Shown: one piece after another, positions 1 to 10,781 of the stretch
Layout of the letters: every line of letters begins with the position of its first letter
Position numbering within the stretch: the stretch's first letter is position 1
DNA from: Cercophora sp. LCS_1
Taxonomy: Eukaryota > Ascomycota > Sordariomycetes > Sordariales > Lasiosphaeriaceae
Assembly (NCBI GenBank): GCA_036250225.1
Contig: JAPZLL010000024.1
Coordinates: 248,001-312,000, forward strand
Reading direction: 5' to 3'
Length of the DNA: 64,000 nt
Notes under the pieces: generated by a model
The model's input: the letters and a program-made list of their open reading frames with translations, nothing else
Database searches by the model: none
What the model was told of the DNA's origin: nothing
Made by a program: the position numbers and the translations under genes

Positions 1-290
1 GCAAGGAAGTCGCTCAAGGGAAGAAATATCAAAAGACGACCAAGAAAAGCCCCCAACCCCGAGTGTGGAACCATCCCCAATGCTCCATCATGTAGCCGAT
101 CAAATGATAGTCGTGCCATAATCAAACTCCCCGACCGAATGCGATGGAATGGTCATTATTCATGCCGTGAACCGCCAAATGCCCAGTTGTGATGCAAGCC
201 GATCTACCACAGTCATGTCAGGAGGTTGTTTGGATATGCCCGGTAGTTGTGTCAGCTTACCCTCAATCAAGTCGTGATCCTTCCCGCATC

Positions 291-527
291 TCAGGGTGTG
301 GAGGGCGGCGTCGGGACTCCAGGTGGAGATGGTAGCGGGCCAGGCCGCCCTCCGCCGCTCGGGGTAGGAGGACGCGGAGGGCGGGGACACATGTTTGGCC
401 TGAACGGGTATTCCGGCGCGAATGCCGGCTGCGGCATCTCCATCTCCGAGAAGTATATCTCCACAAACAAACGGGGTTTGACATTGGGACAGCGAGCTGC
501 CACAGCTCCCTCGACGTGACTGATCAT
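291..527 (-). CDS. possible small Pro-rich protein (78 aa), weakly supported
   Basis: Single-exon reading frame of 78 codons starting ATGATCAGTCACG. The second half is rich in Pro and Gly (PRPPRPPTPSGGGRPG), which in GC-rich DNA can arise by chance. In its favour, a clean TATA box (TATATAAA on the minus strand, 675-682) sits about 150 bp upstream of the ATG, a normal fungal spacing, and the ATG is the first one after it. No domain, signal peptide or membrane segment is seen. I do not recognise it. It may be real, the first exon of something longer, or a chance frame. Confidence 0.25.
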   Translation of the reverse strand: MISHVEGAVAARCPNVKPRLFVEIYFSEMEMPQPAFAPEYPFRPNMCPRPPRPPTPSGGGRPGPLPSPPGVPTPPSTP

Positions 528-674
528 AACGGCGGTAGAAGAAGCCTTGGAGACGGTAGAGAAGCCGATGCTGGGTGCAGTACGTCTTGAATCTTGAGGT
601 GTGAAGAAGCCAAAGCCCAGGATGGCGTTGTGGATGATGATGGGAAGAAGGGATTGGACTTGGGAGGCAGCCCG

Positions 675-682
675 TTTATATA
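675..682 (-). promoter_or_regulatory. TATA box (minus strand)
   Basis: CTATATAAACGGGC on the minus strand, about 150 bp upstream of the ATG at 527. The 3' part of the motif (ATAAACGGGC) is shared with the TATA box upstream of the metallopeptidase gene near 49.58 kb. Confidence 0.4.
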
Positions 683-3442
683 GAAAACATGAGATGTGAT
701 AGCAAGGAGAGAATCTGGAGGTGATAAGTTGAAAGCATACCGGCTATGGCGTCCTCTTCGTGATCAGTGAGGCGAAGCTTCGGGGCATGTCCCCTGACCG
801 GAATGGTTGCCGTGATGCTGCTTCTCCATCCCTCATCTGAGCGACAGATCGGTTAGGCAGTGGTCTGGCTCCAAGCTGGTGGGATCCCGGGTCATGGGGA
901 GCAAGGTACGACACCCGAACCCGGATGGCGAGTTCTTCCAGGGGGCGCGGGAGTCGGAGTGACGACCGAAAGCTCGCCCGATAGGCGGTCTGGGTGCTGG
1001 AAGGATCGGGCGAGAGTGACGCTAAAGTCGGGAAATGCGGTGCAAATCAAGGCATCAAAGGACGAGGTGTAGGTTGGGCCCACAAGGGCTCTGCCGCAGA
1101 GAGTCGCGTGCGATATGAGACATCGGGGGTGAGTGTACATCAGCCCTATGGGGTCGGCACAATATATTGGTATGCGGCGTCGACGAGGCGATGTCTCCCC
1201 GCCTGTGGGTTGTTGCCTGCGACTGGCCTGGTCCTCGAGCGATGGCATTCTGAAGAGGCCCCCACACGGCCGAAGCAGGGAGAGACGCCAGCGGCCAGCG
1301 GTCTGAGGTTGGAGGGCGGAGGACATCGATGCTTGGCCGAAAGTTGGCGTCAATGCAGGTGCCGTCGTCTGTTGTCGGGCCCTGTGTAACCCAGCAACAT
1401 TGGACTGTGTAACGTGCATAACCATTGCCGCGACTGCGCGGCCAAGTGCACTGTCAATCTGTCTAGATCGCCTTGCCCCTGTCTGCGCCCTTTTCCGCGT
1501 CCTTTTGAACGCAAAGAGACGCGGCGCCTGGGCCAATTGCGTGTCCTTGACGTCTTGAACCGAGGCTCAATGGGTGTGTGATACGTGAAGAGGGAGTTTG
1601 CGCGGCTAGTCCCCCAATCGCTGTTGCAGCGATCGGCGACTGTCGTCGACTTGCATGCCTCCCACCAATGCCCGACCGTCTGCAGACCGCAGGGGAACGT
1701 GATCGAGGCCAAGTGAAGCCCGAGAGCTCGGAGAAGAAGCATTGCTGGTCCAAGGCACACACAGTGAATGAATTGGTGTGGCGGGTGAAACAAAAGGGAA
1801 TTGTTGGGGGCCGAGACTCATTCGTCGGCTGCGGGACTCGCCGGGGGAGGGCCATCGAGAGCTATCTCGCTCGTCAGGATGGTGTTCCCGGTGCCACATC
1901 TCAACAACTATCGAGGTGCTGCGGGGGTGATGAAACGAAACGAGCGTGGTATCGACCGAAAGAGTCACTGGCATACGAAGTGAATGACATCAGTGGGTAA
2001 GGCTGACCGCGCTCGTGGCTCTGCCTCGTGTGGGAGTTGGCCAAATCAGCGACCTTTCCGCGCGTCTGGTGCGCAAATCTGGCGTGTTGGTTCACTGATT
2101 CCCGGATCGGTATCGGTCCGGTGGCGTTGATGGGCGCGATGCGGGTGTCCTGCGTTCTTCACATGAAGAGGTGCATTGCAATGTCAAGACTACAATGTCA
2201 AGACCGCACTTGCGACGGATACATGAAGCGGCGTGCGGAGACCTAGGCCGCGGAGACTAAGGCCGGCCGCGGGCACAGGGAAAGTCGGGACGAGGGGTTG
2301 AGGACGCCTTGTGACTCAAGACTCCTGAAGAACCTAGCAGGCGGGATGAGGGATGCCCAGGATGCTACCAGACGCCAACATTGCGGGCGCTAGACCGCAC
2401 ACGAATGTGCTAAGTCGCAGTAAACCAGGGGTGGCGCAGAGGCGCGGGGAGGGGTTCGCAGGCTTCGGTGCAGTTCCAGTGCTGTCAAGCGTCAAGCGCG
2501 TCTTACGACCTGCCGGTTACGATGCGCAACAAGGAAATTCTAGCGCAGCAGGCCAAGAAATTTGCTGTTGCGACCAGACTCCTAAGCGCGTTGTGTGTCG
2601 GGGCGACGTAAAAGGACAAATGATAGTCTTGATCGGGGAGCTTCGGCTTCGAGTGCTTTGAGCCAACCGCCATCCAAGACAATGGCGACCGGCACTGAAT
2701 GGGCTAGGTAGTGACATGGCCAAGGGCATTGAACGCTGCTTCGCGGCGATTCCAAGCCACCGGGACTTCTCCCGCCAACACATTTGCTGCATCGGTCCAA
2801 GAGGCCGGCAACGGCCTCAACGATGGGTGAAAACACCGCAGTCGACCGGGGCTTATGTGAGCTGGGGACGGCGTCACGGGCACCAGGAAACCGAACACTA
2901 GTTGGCTCCTGTGTGGGGGGTTCGGGGTTTCGCAGGATTGCGGCGCTGCTTGGGACGGCAGAGAAATGCCATGACCATAGCAGGCCGTGAGAATCCATGC
3001 CGCTTGAGCCTCCCGCAGCCATTGGCGGCGGGCAACATGAAGAAAACAACGCAAACTCACTTCCAACAACGGTTCGGGCACGGAGATTTGACTGGAATGC
3101 GTGCACTGGTGCAGTCGGCGATCTGGACGACAACGTCGTAAATCTCGGTTGAGGCGACGCCAACGCGACAGAGACTGCCCCTCCACGGCATCAATCACAC
3201 GGCAAACCCCGCCTTTTGGCCCCCAATGGGCAAAACGAACGACGGCGACACTCTGCTGCTTCACACGGTTTGTCATCTAAACTCCATTAGCCGGGTATCG
3301 TTGGCGCCTAGATAGAACACGTTGCCAACACGTTGCCGGTGAGCCCAATCTACCCGTTGTTTTCCCCCGCCCATCCCAAACGCCGGTCATTTCCCGATAA
3401 CTGCCATGCTGTTTCGTCCCAATGTGCAAAAAGTGTACGAGC
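683..3442. other. gene-poor stretch, no supported gene
   Basis: About 2.8 kb in which many overlapping short frames occur on both strands, none with a recognisable domain, good start context and plausible introns together. The longest (892-1536, minus) has no domain and overlaps other open frames, as expected in GC-rich noncoding DNA. No repeats or RNA genes were recognised. Confidence 0.5.
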
Positions 3443-4512
3443 TCATCTGCGGCTCAGGTCTCTTCTCCGGCTGCGGCTGCGGCTACGGCGGTCGTAGCTA
3501 TCGTAGCTTCCGCGGCTAGGGCTGCGGGATCTAGAAGTATACGATCTCGATCTCGAGCGATATCTACGGCCTCCGCTAGTCGGGCGCACGGGGGAGCGTG
3601 ACCGGGATCGAGACGCAGAACGGGGTCGGTAGGTATCTGAGCGTGAACCGTGTCTTCTGGGACCCACTGGATCAGGCAATGGAGATCGCCTGCCACGGCC
3701 ACCACCGCCGCCGCCGCCACGGCCGCCACCGAAGGGAGGTCCGCCCGGGCCGGTCCTGTAAGGGGGTCCTGTGTTGCGAGGGTCAAAGTTTGCACCCCAA
3801 CGAGCCGTAGGTGGACCAGGCGAAAGCTTCCTGCGCGGCAGCACGATGGAGACGTTGATGACGGCGCCGTCAAGCTGAGCTTCATGCATGTGTGCAATCG
3901 CGGATTCAGCGTCAGCCTCGTGGGTATACAGGATGTAGGCAGTGCCACGGTTCGTTCCATCTAGCGTCGCAATTCATGTTAGTCAGGGGAGCAAAGCAAG
4001 ATTGGGTGGGAGGATGAACGCACATTGCCTGCTGATTGGAAGGTCAAGATCTTCAATCTCGCCGTACTGACCGAAAATCTCCCGAATATGATCCTCGTTG
4101 ATGTTCTTGGTCAGGCGCTCGACGACAATCTGGTTCAACGGTGTCAGCGAGTGATCAAAGTGATTTGACAGAGAACGAGGGAGGAGCTTACCTTGGTGCT
4201 TCGGAGCGGGCGCCGGGGAGCGCTTGGGCTACGAGAAATGCTGCGGTCGCGGCTCCAACTCCTGTCTCGGGAGTAGCTCCGGCTACGGGTAGGTGAGCGA
4301 GAGCGACTGCGACCCCGGGGAGTTCTGCTGCGGCTTCGACTTGCGTAGCGTCCATTTCGGCGTGGCGAGCGACCCCGAGAGCCGCGGCCATGGGAGTCCC
4401 TGCGACCCATCGAGGGCGAGCGGGAGCGGCGTGAATGAGGGGTGGGCGAGCGTGAGTCTGGGCCACGATAGCGACCCTCGCGGGGTGCTGGTGATGGAGA
4501 CCTGGACACCAT
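3443..4512 (-). CDS. RNPS1-like SR-rich RNA-binding protein (RRM)
   Basis: Proposed exons 4512-4192, 4129-4024 and 3960-3443 join to an open 314-aa protein. Residues 1-105 are an Arg/Ser-rich domain. A single RRM follows (about 107-185), with RNP-like segments TKNINEDHIREIFGQYGEIE and RGTAYILY. Then comes a Gly-rich linker and a second RS domain to the C-terminus. This layout and the RRM match RNPS1, the RNA-binding subunit of the ASAP/PSAP complexes that associates with the exon-junction complex and spliceosome in the nucleus. The start ATG has a strong context (CGCCATGG). Intron 1 is GTAAGC...CAG, intron 2 has a GTGCGT donor. Another SR protein is possible, but the RRM fits RNPS1 best. The upstream N-terminus was not tested for further exons. 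Confidence 0.85.
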
Positions 4513-5646
4513 GGCGATTTGCCGAAAGACGATCTACCCAATCGAGCTTTGCATTCGACTTGGAGAGTAGGAGAGCGGGCGGTGCAGCTCGTCAATGCAG
4601 GGGAGTAGCACCGAATGGAACCGGTTGGTCTTTGGTCTTTGCAAGATGGCCAAATTTCTGACGCCGGACGCGGCAGACGAAAGGCTCGACGCGCGCGACG
4701 CAGAGCTGCCGGAACAGGCTGGCACGTGATCCGCGCTCCGCAACAGGAATGAAATCCCTGCGCGGCAGAGCAAAGCTCGGGCCAGCAACTTGTTCCTCAC
4801 GAGGGTTCACCCACAGCAGGGCGGGTCATTTCGTCATCGGTGGCATCCGTCAGGCGCTCCAGAATCCTCCCGTCGATTTTCACAGATCCTCCAGCCCGCT
4901 CTTTTGCGTAGCACTCCAGCAAACTCCTCGGCGGACTCGTATCAGCTATGTGGCTCATACCCCGCGCCGTCCCCTAACAACAAAGCATTGTAGCATCAGT
5001 TTTCAGCGTATTCTCCGTCCGGATTTGGCTCACCGACCGGCCATTCGGTTGTTCTTGCACTCGCCAACCACGGCGCCCAAGGGTGCTATAATCGACCGTC
5101 ATATATGCCAAGTGGCTTGTTCGGTCGGTCCGCTTTACTCATCGTCGTCCTCCGCACAACTTGATTCATCAAGATGCGCACAGCCTCACGGCACAGAAAA
5201 GGATCGAGTGATCCTACGTAACATCTCATCGCCTTCGTCACGTGCTCCCCAGAGTGACGGAGTGCTGAAACAGGCGAGTTCCAGGCCCTGAGCGATGATG
5301 GCATGGCTTGACCGACGGAGGGCCCTCGATCCACATTGGTTGGGTCTTTGGGGGTCCTCCACATACCATTGGGCCGGGACAAACACTGCTTTAAGGGTCC
5401 AATCGCAGCCCTCTTTTGACGTCATGGCAATGATCATCGCGATGCCCTCACCAAAATCAGGTTTGACAGCATCGAGAGCGATGATGCGTGAGGCAGATGT
5501 GAGGATCGCCATGAGCTCAAATAGCTGGACATCTCACTCGGCAAAGCTTGAAGATTCTTTCTCCATCAATCAGTAGCTCAGTATCACAGACAAGCATCTA
5601 GTCCAAGAATCACACCACCACAACCAGCACCAATCAACCCATCAAC
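4513..5646. promoter_or_regulatory. divergent intergenic region
   Basis: About 1.1 kb separating the RNPS1-like gene (minus) from the small coiled-coil gene (plus); it must hold both promoters. Short overlapping frames are present but none is convincing. A pyrimidine/CA-rich leader (CACCACCACAACCAGCACCAATCAACCCATCAACATG) immediately precedes the plus-strand start and looks like a typical fungal 5' UTR. Confidence 0.45.
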
Positions 5647-6234
5647 ATGCCTCTCTTCTCCCGTCACGCCGAGCCCGAGCCCGCTCCTCCGGTCGTCGAG
5701 CAGCAGCCGCCCAAGCGGCACGGTCTCTTCGGCAGCAAGCATGAGCCCGCCCCCCAACCCCAGCCAGTCGTTGAGCAGCAGCCCAAGAAGCGTAGTCTCT
5801 TCGGTGGCCGTCGTTCGCCATCCCCCGTTCCCTCTACCAGCACTCGCTCCACCGCATCATCCGACAGCGGCGGCGTCTTCCGCCGGTCGACCGATGCCAG
5901 CAGCCACCGTGGCGGTCTCTTGCACCGGTCTTTCGGCAATGGCAACGCCGATATGGACCCCAGCATCGTCGCCGCCCGTGAGCGCGTCGTAGGTGCCGAG
6001 AATGCCGAGCGCCAGGCCGACCGCGCCTTGATGGCGGCCCGTGAGAGCGTCCGCGAAGCTCGCGAACATGTCCGCAGACTGGAGCTTGAGGCCGAGGAGG
6101 AGGCAAGAAGAGCCAAGATCAAGCAGTACCAGGCCCGCGAGGTTTCGAAGCGCGGCAAGCAGCTTGGACGTGAGTATCCCTGAGGTCTTTTGGTCGATGT
6201 CGATACTAACTCATATCAAGGCCACGGTGTCTAA
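5647..6234 (+). CDS. small conserved fungal coiled-coil protein
   Basis: Exon 1 is 5647-6169 and exon 2 is 6221-6234, giving 178 aa. The intron is GTGAGT...ATACTAACTCATATCAAG, a textbook branch point and acceptor. Splicing changes the last residues to LGRHGV. The N-terminal 95 residues are Pro/Gln/Ser-rich and disordered, with two similar blocks (VVEQQPPKRHGLFG and VVEQQPKKRSLFG). Residues about 105-170 are Ala/Glu/Arg-rich and predicted helical or coiled coil (AARERVVGAENAERQADRAL). I recall similar short proteins in many Sordariomycetes, with no assigned function. No signal peptide or membrane segment. The start has an A at -3 and the leader is CA-rich. Confidence 0.8.
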
Positions 6235-6545
6235 ACATTACCTCCGGTGGACTACCCGAGGACACGTCCACATTTTAGCCCTGTCTTATTAGAGCGCATT
6301 GGGACATACCAAGCATGGAGTCTGGAAGTTTCGGTTGCATCAAGTACCCCCATCACGCAAAGTTTGTTTCTTTAGTAGTGCAACATTAATACCACTTTGC
6401 CATTTCAAAACAAAATCATCGTCTCCCATTCAATATTTGCTAATGATGCAATGCGAACGGAAACCATAGTCCTCGTAAGGCCCCGGGGACCCCGTTCCGA
6501 TAAACCGTGCAGCCCCTGGCAGCCATCTTCAAAGAGAAAACGTTA

Positions 6546-6947
6546 TTACCACCAAACCACCAACGCCGCCAACACCCCTCCAAACAACATCCAGGCAACC
6601 CTTATGCCCACCATATCTCCCCCGCTATGGTGGTGAAGAGCTGCGGCTGCTGCAGCCGGAGCACCCCCGTTCACGTTCCTGGATATCACCCCCGGCGCTC
6701 CATCAAAAGCAAACCCCGTCTCCTCCATATCGTTATCGAGTGAGCTGGGAAGATGAGCCTCTGGCGCCCTCTCCATCCGCGAAGCAATCGGAATCTCGAC
6801 ACCGCGTTTGTTGTTGGCGTGGTTCTTTACGGCCATCCAGACGCCAACGCCGGCGGCGACGATGACAACCACGACTATCCCGACCAGCCGCCAGCAAGCC
6901 CGCCTTAAGGACCGCGACTTGGCGCTTCGCGAGTGGCGATTCGGCAT
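6546..6947 (-). CDS. small membrane protein, unknown function (133 aa)
   Basis: Single-exon frame. A basic N-terminus (about 12 Arg/Lys/Ser-rich residues) precedes a strong membrane segment (LVGIVVVVIVAAGVGVWMAV, about 22-41). A polar stretch follows, then a second hydrophobic segment at the C-terminus (VGIRVAWMLFGGVLAALVVWW). It is the first of several small hydrophobic-protein frames on the minus strand between 6.5 and 9.0 kb. I do not recognise a family. The frame is not a by-product of a larger gene on either strand, and the hydrophobic pattern supports it as real. Confidence 0.55.
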   Translation of the reverse strand: MPNRHSRSAKSRSLRRACWRLVGIVVVVIVAAGVGVWMAVKNHANNKRGVEIPIASRMERAPEAHLPSSLDNDMEETGFAFDGAPGVISRNVNGGAPAAAAAALHHHSGGDMVGIRVAWMLFGGVLAALVVWW

Positions 6948-7164
6948 TTTGAAGGATTGGAGGGTTGGATTTCCGTGGAGAGAATGGTTTACCTGGGGAG
7001 AGTATGCTCGAGAGGGGTCGAGAGAGAGTTGTGATTCGGGTGATCCTCGACGTTTTTTTTAGAGAATTCTGATCGAGCAGGTGGACCGGCTTGGACGGTA
7101 TGTTAGATATGTTGTCGGGGGCAAGGTCGATTCCGGGTTGAGTGTTGTTGGGCGATGTGGATTC

Positions 7165-7308
7165 TCAGCTCTTGAGGAAGTCAAGTCTCCCTTCTCTGCA
7201 CCAGACCCCCGTGCAGACCTGTAACCACTTGTAGAAGATCGCGAACGCAAGACAACCAATCACGACGATGATTGCGAAAATTATCCCAAAGACGGCCAGT
7301 CCGTCCAT
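7165..7308 (-). CDS. small single-pass membrane protein frame (47 aa)
   Basis: Short frame beginning MDGLAVFGIIFAIIVVIGC, with one membrane segment (about residues 5-26) followed by a short tail containing two Cys. It starts ATGGACGG, like the 37-aa frame just upstream (7386-7499), and lies only 77 bp downstream of it on the same strand, in a different reading frame. The two may be on one transcript or parts of one spliced gene. No intron joining them was obvious. Too short for coding statistics; hydrophobicity and the matching start are the only support. Confidence 0.4.
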   Translation of the reverse strand: MDGLAVFGIIFAIIVVIGCLAFAIFYKWLQVCTGVWCREGRLDFLKS

Positions 7309-7385
7309 GCCAGTGTGGCCTGGTTTGACGAGATGTTTTCGGGGCGTCGATTCGAGTCAAGGCAGGCTCCAGGCCTGAGGGGATT

Positions 7386-7499
7386 CTAGTTGAGGCTGCG
7401 AGCTTTTCCCACGCGCAAAATAATAATGCCGACTGTCCCCAGACCAATAACTGTCAGAAGTGGTGCTATGATGACGACAAAAGTCAAACCCCCGTCCAT
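7386..7499 (-). CDS. small single-pass membrane protein frame (37 aa)
   Basis: Starts MDGGLTFVVIIAPLLTVIGL and is almost all one membrane segment, ending in a short basic tail. A TATA box (GATATAAA, 7717-7724 minus) lies 218 bp upstream of the ATG. The 59-aa frame at 8815-8994 has a TATA box at nearly the same distance (221 bp). Start context CGAATGGA is also shared with that frame. This repeated layout suggests related small genes. Function unknown. Confidence 0.4.
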   Translation of the reverse strand: MDGGLTFVVIIAPLLTVIGLGTVGIIILRVGKARSLN

Positions 7500-7716
7500 T
7501 CGTGTGGCGGGCTGGCTCGGGTTTGAAAGCCGTTGATTTGTGGGGCAGAGTTGAAGACCTCCTGGTATTCACGAAGACCAGAAGGCGAGAACAGCGGGTT
7601 CCTGGTCGTAGATCGAGATACGACGTTTGTATGCGGGGAAAGGGCGTTGGGAGGCTGACGCTTTGGTGTATTTGAATGTGTGGTGAGGACGTAGAAGGCG
7701 AGGGGGTGACGAGATC

Positions 7717-7724
7717 TTTATATC
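7717..7724 (-). promoter_or_regulatory. TATA box for the 37-aa/47-aa small frames
   Basis: Minus-strand GATATAAA, 218 bp upstream of the ATG at 7499. With transcription starting about 30 bp downstream, the 5' UTR would be roughly 190 nt. Confidence 0.4.
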
Positions 7725-8190
7725 TCCAAGGGAAAGCAAAGGTGAGATGCTAGCAGCCCATCTTGCTCGTAGTTTCACGGCTCCCACGGTCTTTGAGTCA
7801 CCTCACAGACAAACCTATCTCAGCTGGACCTGGAACGGAGCTGGCCTTGGGACGACAGCTTCACTCATTCGGCCCTGAGTATGAGCGTTTCGGGGCACAG
7901 GACACCTTCACGTTGCGGACTCGTACAAGCTTTGTATGAAAAGGTGAAGTCAGCAAAGGGGACGAGTATTCCCATACAAGGCGCAACGAGCCCATTCCAC
8001 ACTGTCACATCAACTTAAGCACCGAGTTGTCTCCGTCAAAGGTTACAAAAAGTGTGTTCTTGATTCTCCCGTAAATCATCGCCCACAACTGCTCAAAATG
8101 GCCACACACTCGAGTACCCGCTGTCTACAGTCTGGTAGCAGGTAGCTCGCCGCAGCGCGTGACTGTCCAAAATGCCATCAGTTTCAGTTT

Positions 8191-8661
8191 TCAAACAGCA
8201 AAGGTCAACCAAACACCCAACATCCCAATCAACCCAGCCAAATTGACCCTTCTCATCAAAGGCCCACTCGTGTTCGTCACACAGCTCTCGACAGGGACAC
8301 TCTGCACCGTTATGATATCGCAAAGCACATCCTCGACTTCCCCATTCTTCTTCGTTTTCTTTTTTGGCTTTCCCCCCCTCGGGAATAACGCCCCCTCTGT
8401 TGGAGAGGGGGTTATCAGTGTGACCGTTACCGCATCGGCAAGCTTGACTGTCTCGGTCACGAACATCGTAGGGATGGGGGCGTCGGTGTCTGCAATGGCC
8501 CGTCTAACTTTGGGTGCGGGCGGACTCTCGGGCTTCCCGGCAATGACGTTAGTTTGGAGGGTGAATACCACGGCAAACGCCACGGCAGTGAAAGCCATGA
8601 CAGCTGGGACAAGTAAAACACAAGACTTCCTGTTGCTTCGGGCAGTATTCTTGTTCCTCAT
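8191..8661 (-). CDS. small secreted or membrane-anchored protein (156 aa), unknown
   Basis: Single-exon frame. The basic N-terminus is followed by a hydrophobic segment (VLLVPAVMAFTAVAFAVVF, about 15-33) that could be a signal anchor. The C-terminus ends in a hydrophobic stretch (LAGLIGMLGVWLTFAV) preceded by a small/polar region (SCVTNTSG), the usual look of a GPI-attachment signal. The middle is Thr/Val/Lys-rich with two Cys. Same strand as the other small hydrophobic frames here. No family recognised. Confidence 0.55.
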   Translation of the reverse strand: MRNKNTARSNRKSCVLLVPAVMAFTAVAFAVVFTLQTNVIAGKPESPPAPKVRRAIADTDAPIPTMFVTETVKLADAVTVTLITPSPTEGALFPRGGKPKKKTKKNGEVEDVLCDIITVQSVPVESCVTNTSGPLMRRVNLAGLIGMLGVWLTFAV

Positions 8662-8814
8662 GGCTTCCGATTTGATGAGGTCGACCGTGGCCTGTAGAAC
8701 GACCGGATAGCCTTTGACGTTGTTTGTTAGGGAAGTGTGTTGATGGGGAGATCGATTGGATGTGAGGAGGACGTAGAAGTGCCTAGCATTCCCAAGCTTC
8801 GTTTGAGCGAGTGT

Positions 8815-8994
8815 CTATCGCCGTTGGGAAGGCGCCCAAAGGTTATTTCTGAGGTTGACGCCTGTCTCTTGGATCCTCCCAAGATTGCGCTTGACTCTTT
8901 CCCTTTTCCACAGCTTGAGGAACAGCAAAAAGAGGACAACGAAGACGACGAGGAGCGAGCCGAGAATGATTGATAGAACCCCTAACGGCTCCAT
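8815..8994 (-). CDS. small single-pass membrane protein (59 aa)
   Basis: Starts MEPLGVLSIILGSLLVVFVV: a very hydrophobic segment of about 25 residues followed directly by a basic stretch (KLWKRERVKR) and a 30-residue polar tail. This is the charge pattern of a type III single-pass protein. A TATA box (TATAAAA, 9215-9221 minus) lies 221 bp upstream. The start context CGAATGGA is the same as that of the 37-aa frame at 7499. Function unknown. Confidence 0.45.
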   Translation of the reverse strand: MEPLGVLSIILGSLLVVFVVLFLLFLKLWKRERVKRNLGRIQETGVNLRNNLWAPSQRR

Positions 8995-9214
8995 TCGCGG
9001 TGGTTTGAGGTAAGGGCGTTTTCAACGGTGACCTTGAAGTGTAATTCAGGGATACGGTTCCGTGTTACGCTGTCTAGTCGAGGGTAGCGGGTAGTTATAG
9101 TATTGGTAGATAGAAAAGTAATCGTGTTCGACGTCTTGCAGTTGAGGGCGATAGGTAGCTGGAACATGAAGAGTGTGAGCAGCGTTCGAAGTGGAAAGGG
9201 AGAAGGAAATGGGG

Positions 9215-9221
9215 TTTTATA
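9215..9221 (-). promoter_or_regulatory. TATA box for the 59-aa membrane protein
   Basis: Minus-strand AGTATAAAACCCC, 221 bp upstream of the ATG at 8994. Confidence 0.45.
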
Positions 9222-10781
9222 CTTGGAAGAGGCAAGCTTTGGAAGATTGGCATCCCAAGTCACTGGTTTCGGCGGAGAAGATTGGACATCAAACTTGAAG
9301 GCGTAGAGCCATCCAAACCTGAAGGGCTCGTCATGCGTGGCCACATCCAGCCTGAGCCCCTGGGCGCGTCCAGCAGGGCTAATTGGTGTTTTCCCGAGCC
9401 GGGCTAGATTAAGGTACACCCATCTGCAAGATAGTCCTCGTCCTCGTCTTGATGTATTGTTGGTTGAGATTGGGCTGGTTTCTGCGTATTCCTAGCTGGT
9501 TTGTTCGCCTGACAATCGGGACTGTTTTGCTCCTTGCCTGTGCCGCTGTGACTTCCGGTCACCCCTGCATCCTCCATTCTCGGACTTGATCCCAAAGAGC
9601 TGTCAGACATTGCGGTTGTACGCTGTTGGGCGTGCCGGTTTTTTGGGCTTGATACGAAGTGGTTAGTTAATTGCCGAAGGTAACAGGGAAGATCAGACGA
9701 GCGATGCGGGGCCCTGGATTGTTAAATGGATATGAGACACCACTGCTCTTTGTTCATCATGACCCCGACCTTTGCGATTACCACGGTGACCATGGTCACG
9801 GAATGGGTCCATCTGTGGAACAAAGAAACATATACCAAACCTGGCCCCCAATTTAAGATTTACGAAACTGTCAGAGCTACTCATGAATAAATCAGCAAAT
9901 CTTCCCATCGGAAGTCGAGGCGACACACAAAACCTCATCCTGACTTTTCCGTTGTGGCCTGCCATTGATGGTCATCAGCCTGTATTGGCGAGACACAGAG
10001 AATGAGCCTCAGCCTGGTCGAAAGCATGCAACTACACCAGCCACAAGAGACCCGAATATTGAGGATGACCAAAGCGGGCGGAGGCGCGATGGTGGTCCGA
10101 ACCTTGATTTGAGTTTGTTTCGGGCCGACCTACTTGTTACACGTGCCTGCGAATGAGTGACAGCATCCATGGCTCCTGCTTGAGGGACATCTAGGTTATT
10201 ACAATACTTATTTGAGGCTGGCCTCGGCAGTACAAGAGTTGGGAGTGACCTTTTGACAGCTGCATTTGCTGCAAATCCAAGGCTCTGGGGGGTGAACCGG
10301 AATATGATGAGTAGGTCCGGCAGGTGCCGCCTGTCAGCAGCCACGGCCAGCTCCTGCCTTGTTGCAGCATTCACACATGGGATAACATTGACTCCCGTGT
10401 GGACCCACCATCATGTTCTCCGGGCAGGGAATCGGCTCCAAGCCCTGGGGGACTGTTTGTTTACTCACGTTCTGAGCAACCGGTCAGCGTGCAATATCAG
10501 AACTCGCGCTTCATTGACCTAATCCCGGGCGGGTCCAATATCGCAAAGCATCATCGGACCGGATCTAATAACATGGAATTTGCTTGGTTGGCCTAGACAA
10601 ACCAGCATTCAGTTTTAGCAGCCACGATCTGCTCCACTGCCAACTTTCCCGACACCAGACCGCAACTCCAGTCGCTCCTTCTGGCCTGCTTGGGGGGGCG
10701 TTTCAGGATTTTCTCGCTTTCCAGCTGGACTCGTCTCAACCCTGCGCGTTCATTTTGTCTCTTCATTCCCTGCGATCAAAG
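9222..10781. promoter_or_regulatory. intergenic region upstream of the GH55 gene
   Basis: About 1.5 kb. A 68-codon minus-strand frame (9404-9610) has no domain and is not supported. The last 150 bp before 10782 are pyrimidine-rich, as in fungal core promoters and leaders. No other feature recognised. Confidence 0.4.

Noticed and set aside
892..1536. 214-codon minus-strand frame
   Set aside because: No domain, no plausible exon partners, unlikely composition (Arg/Pro/Ser) and overlaps many other frames; looks like chance in GC-rich DNA.
9404..9610. 68-codon minus-strand frame (acidic, Gln/Ser-rich)
   Set aside because: Low complexity and unsupported; more likely part of the promoter/leader region for the small membrane gene downstream.
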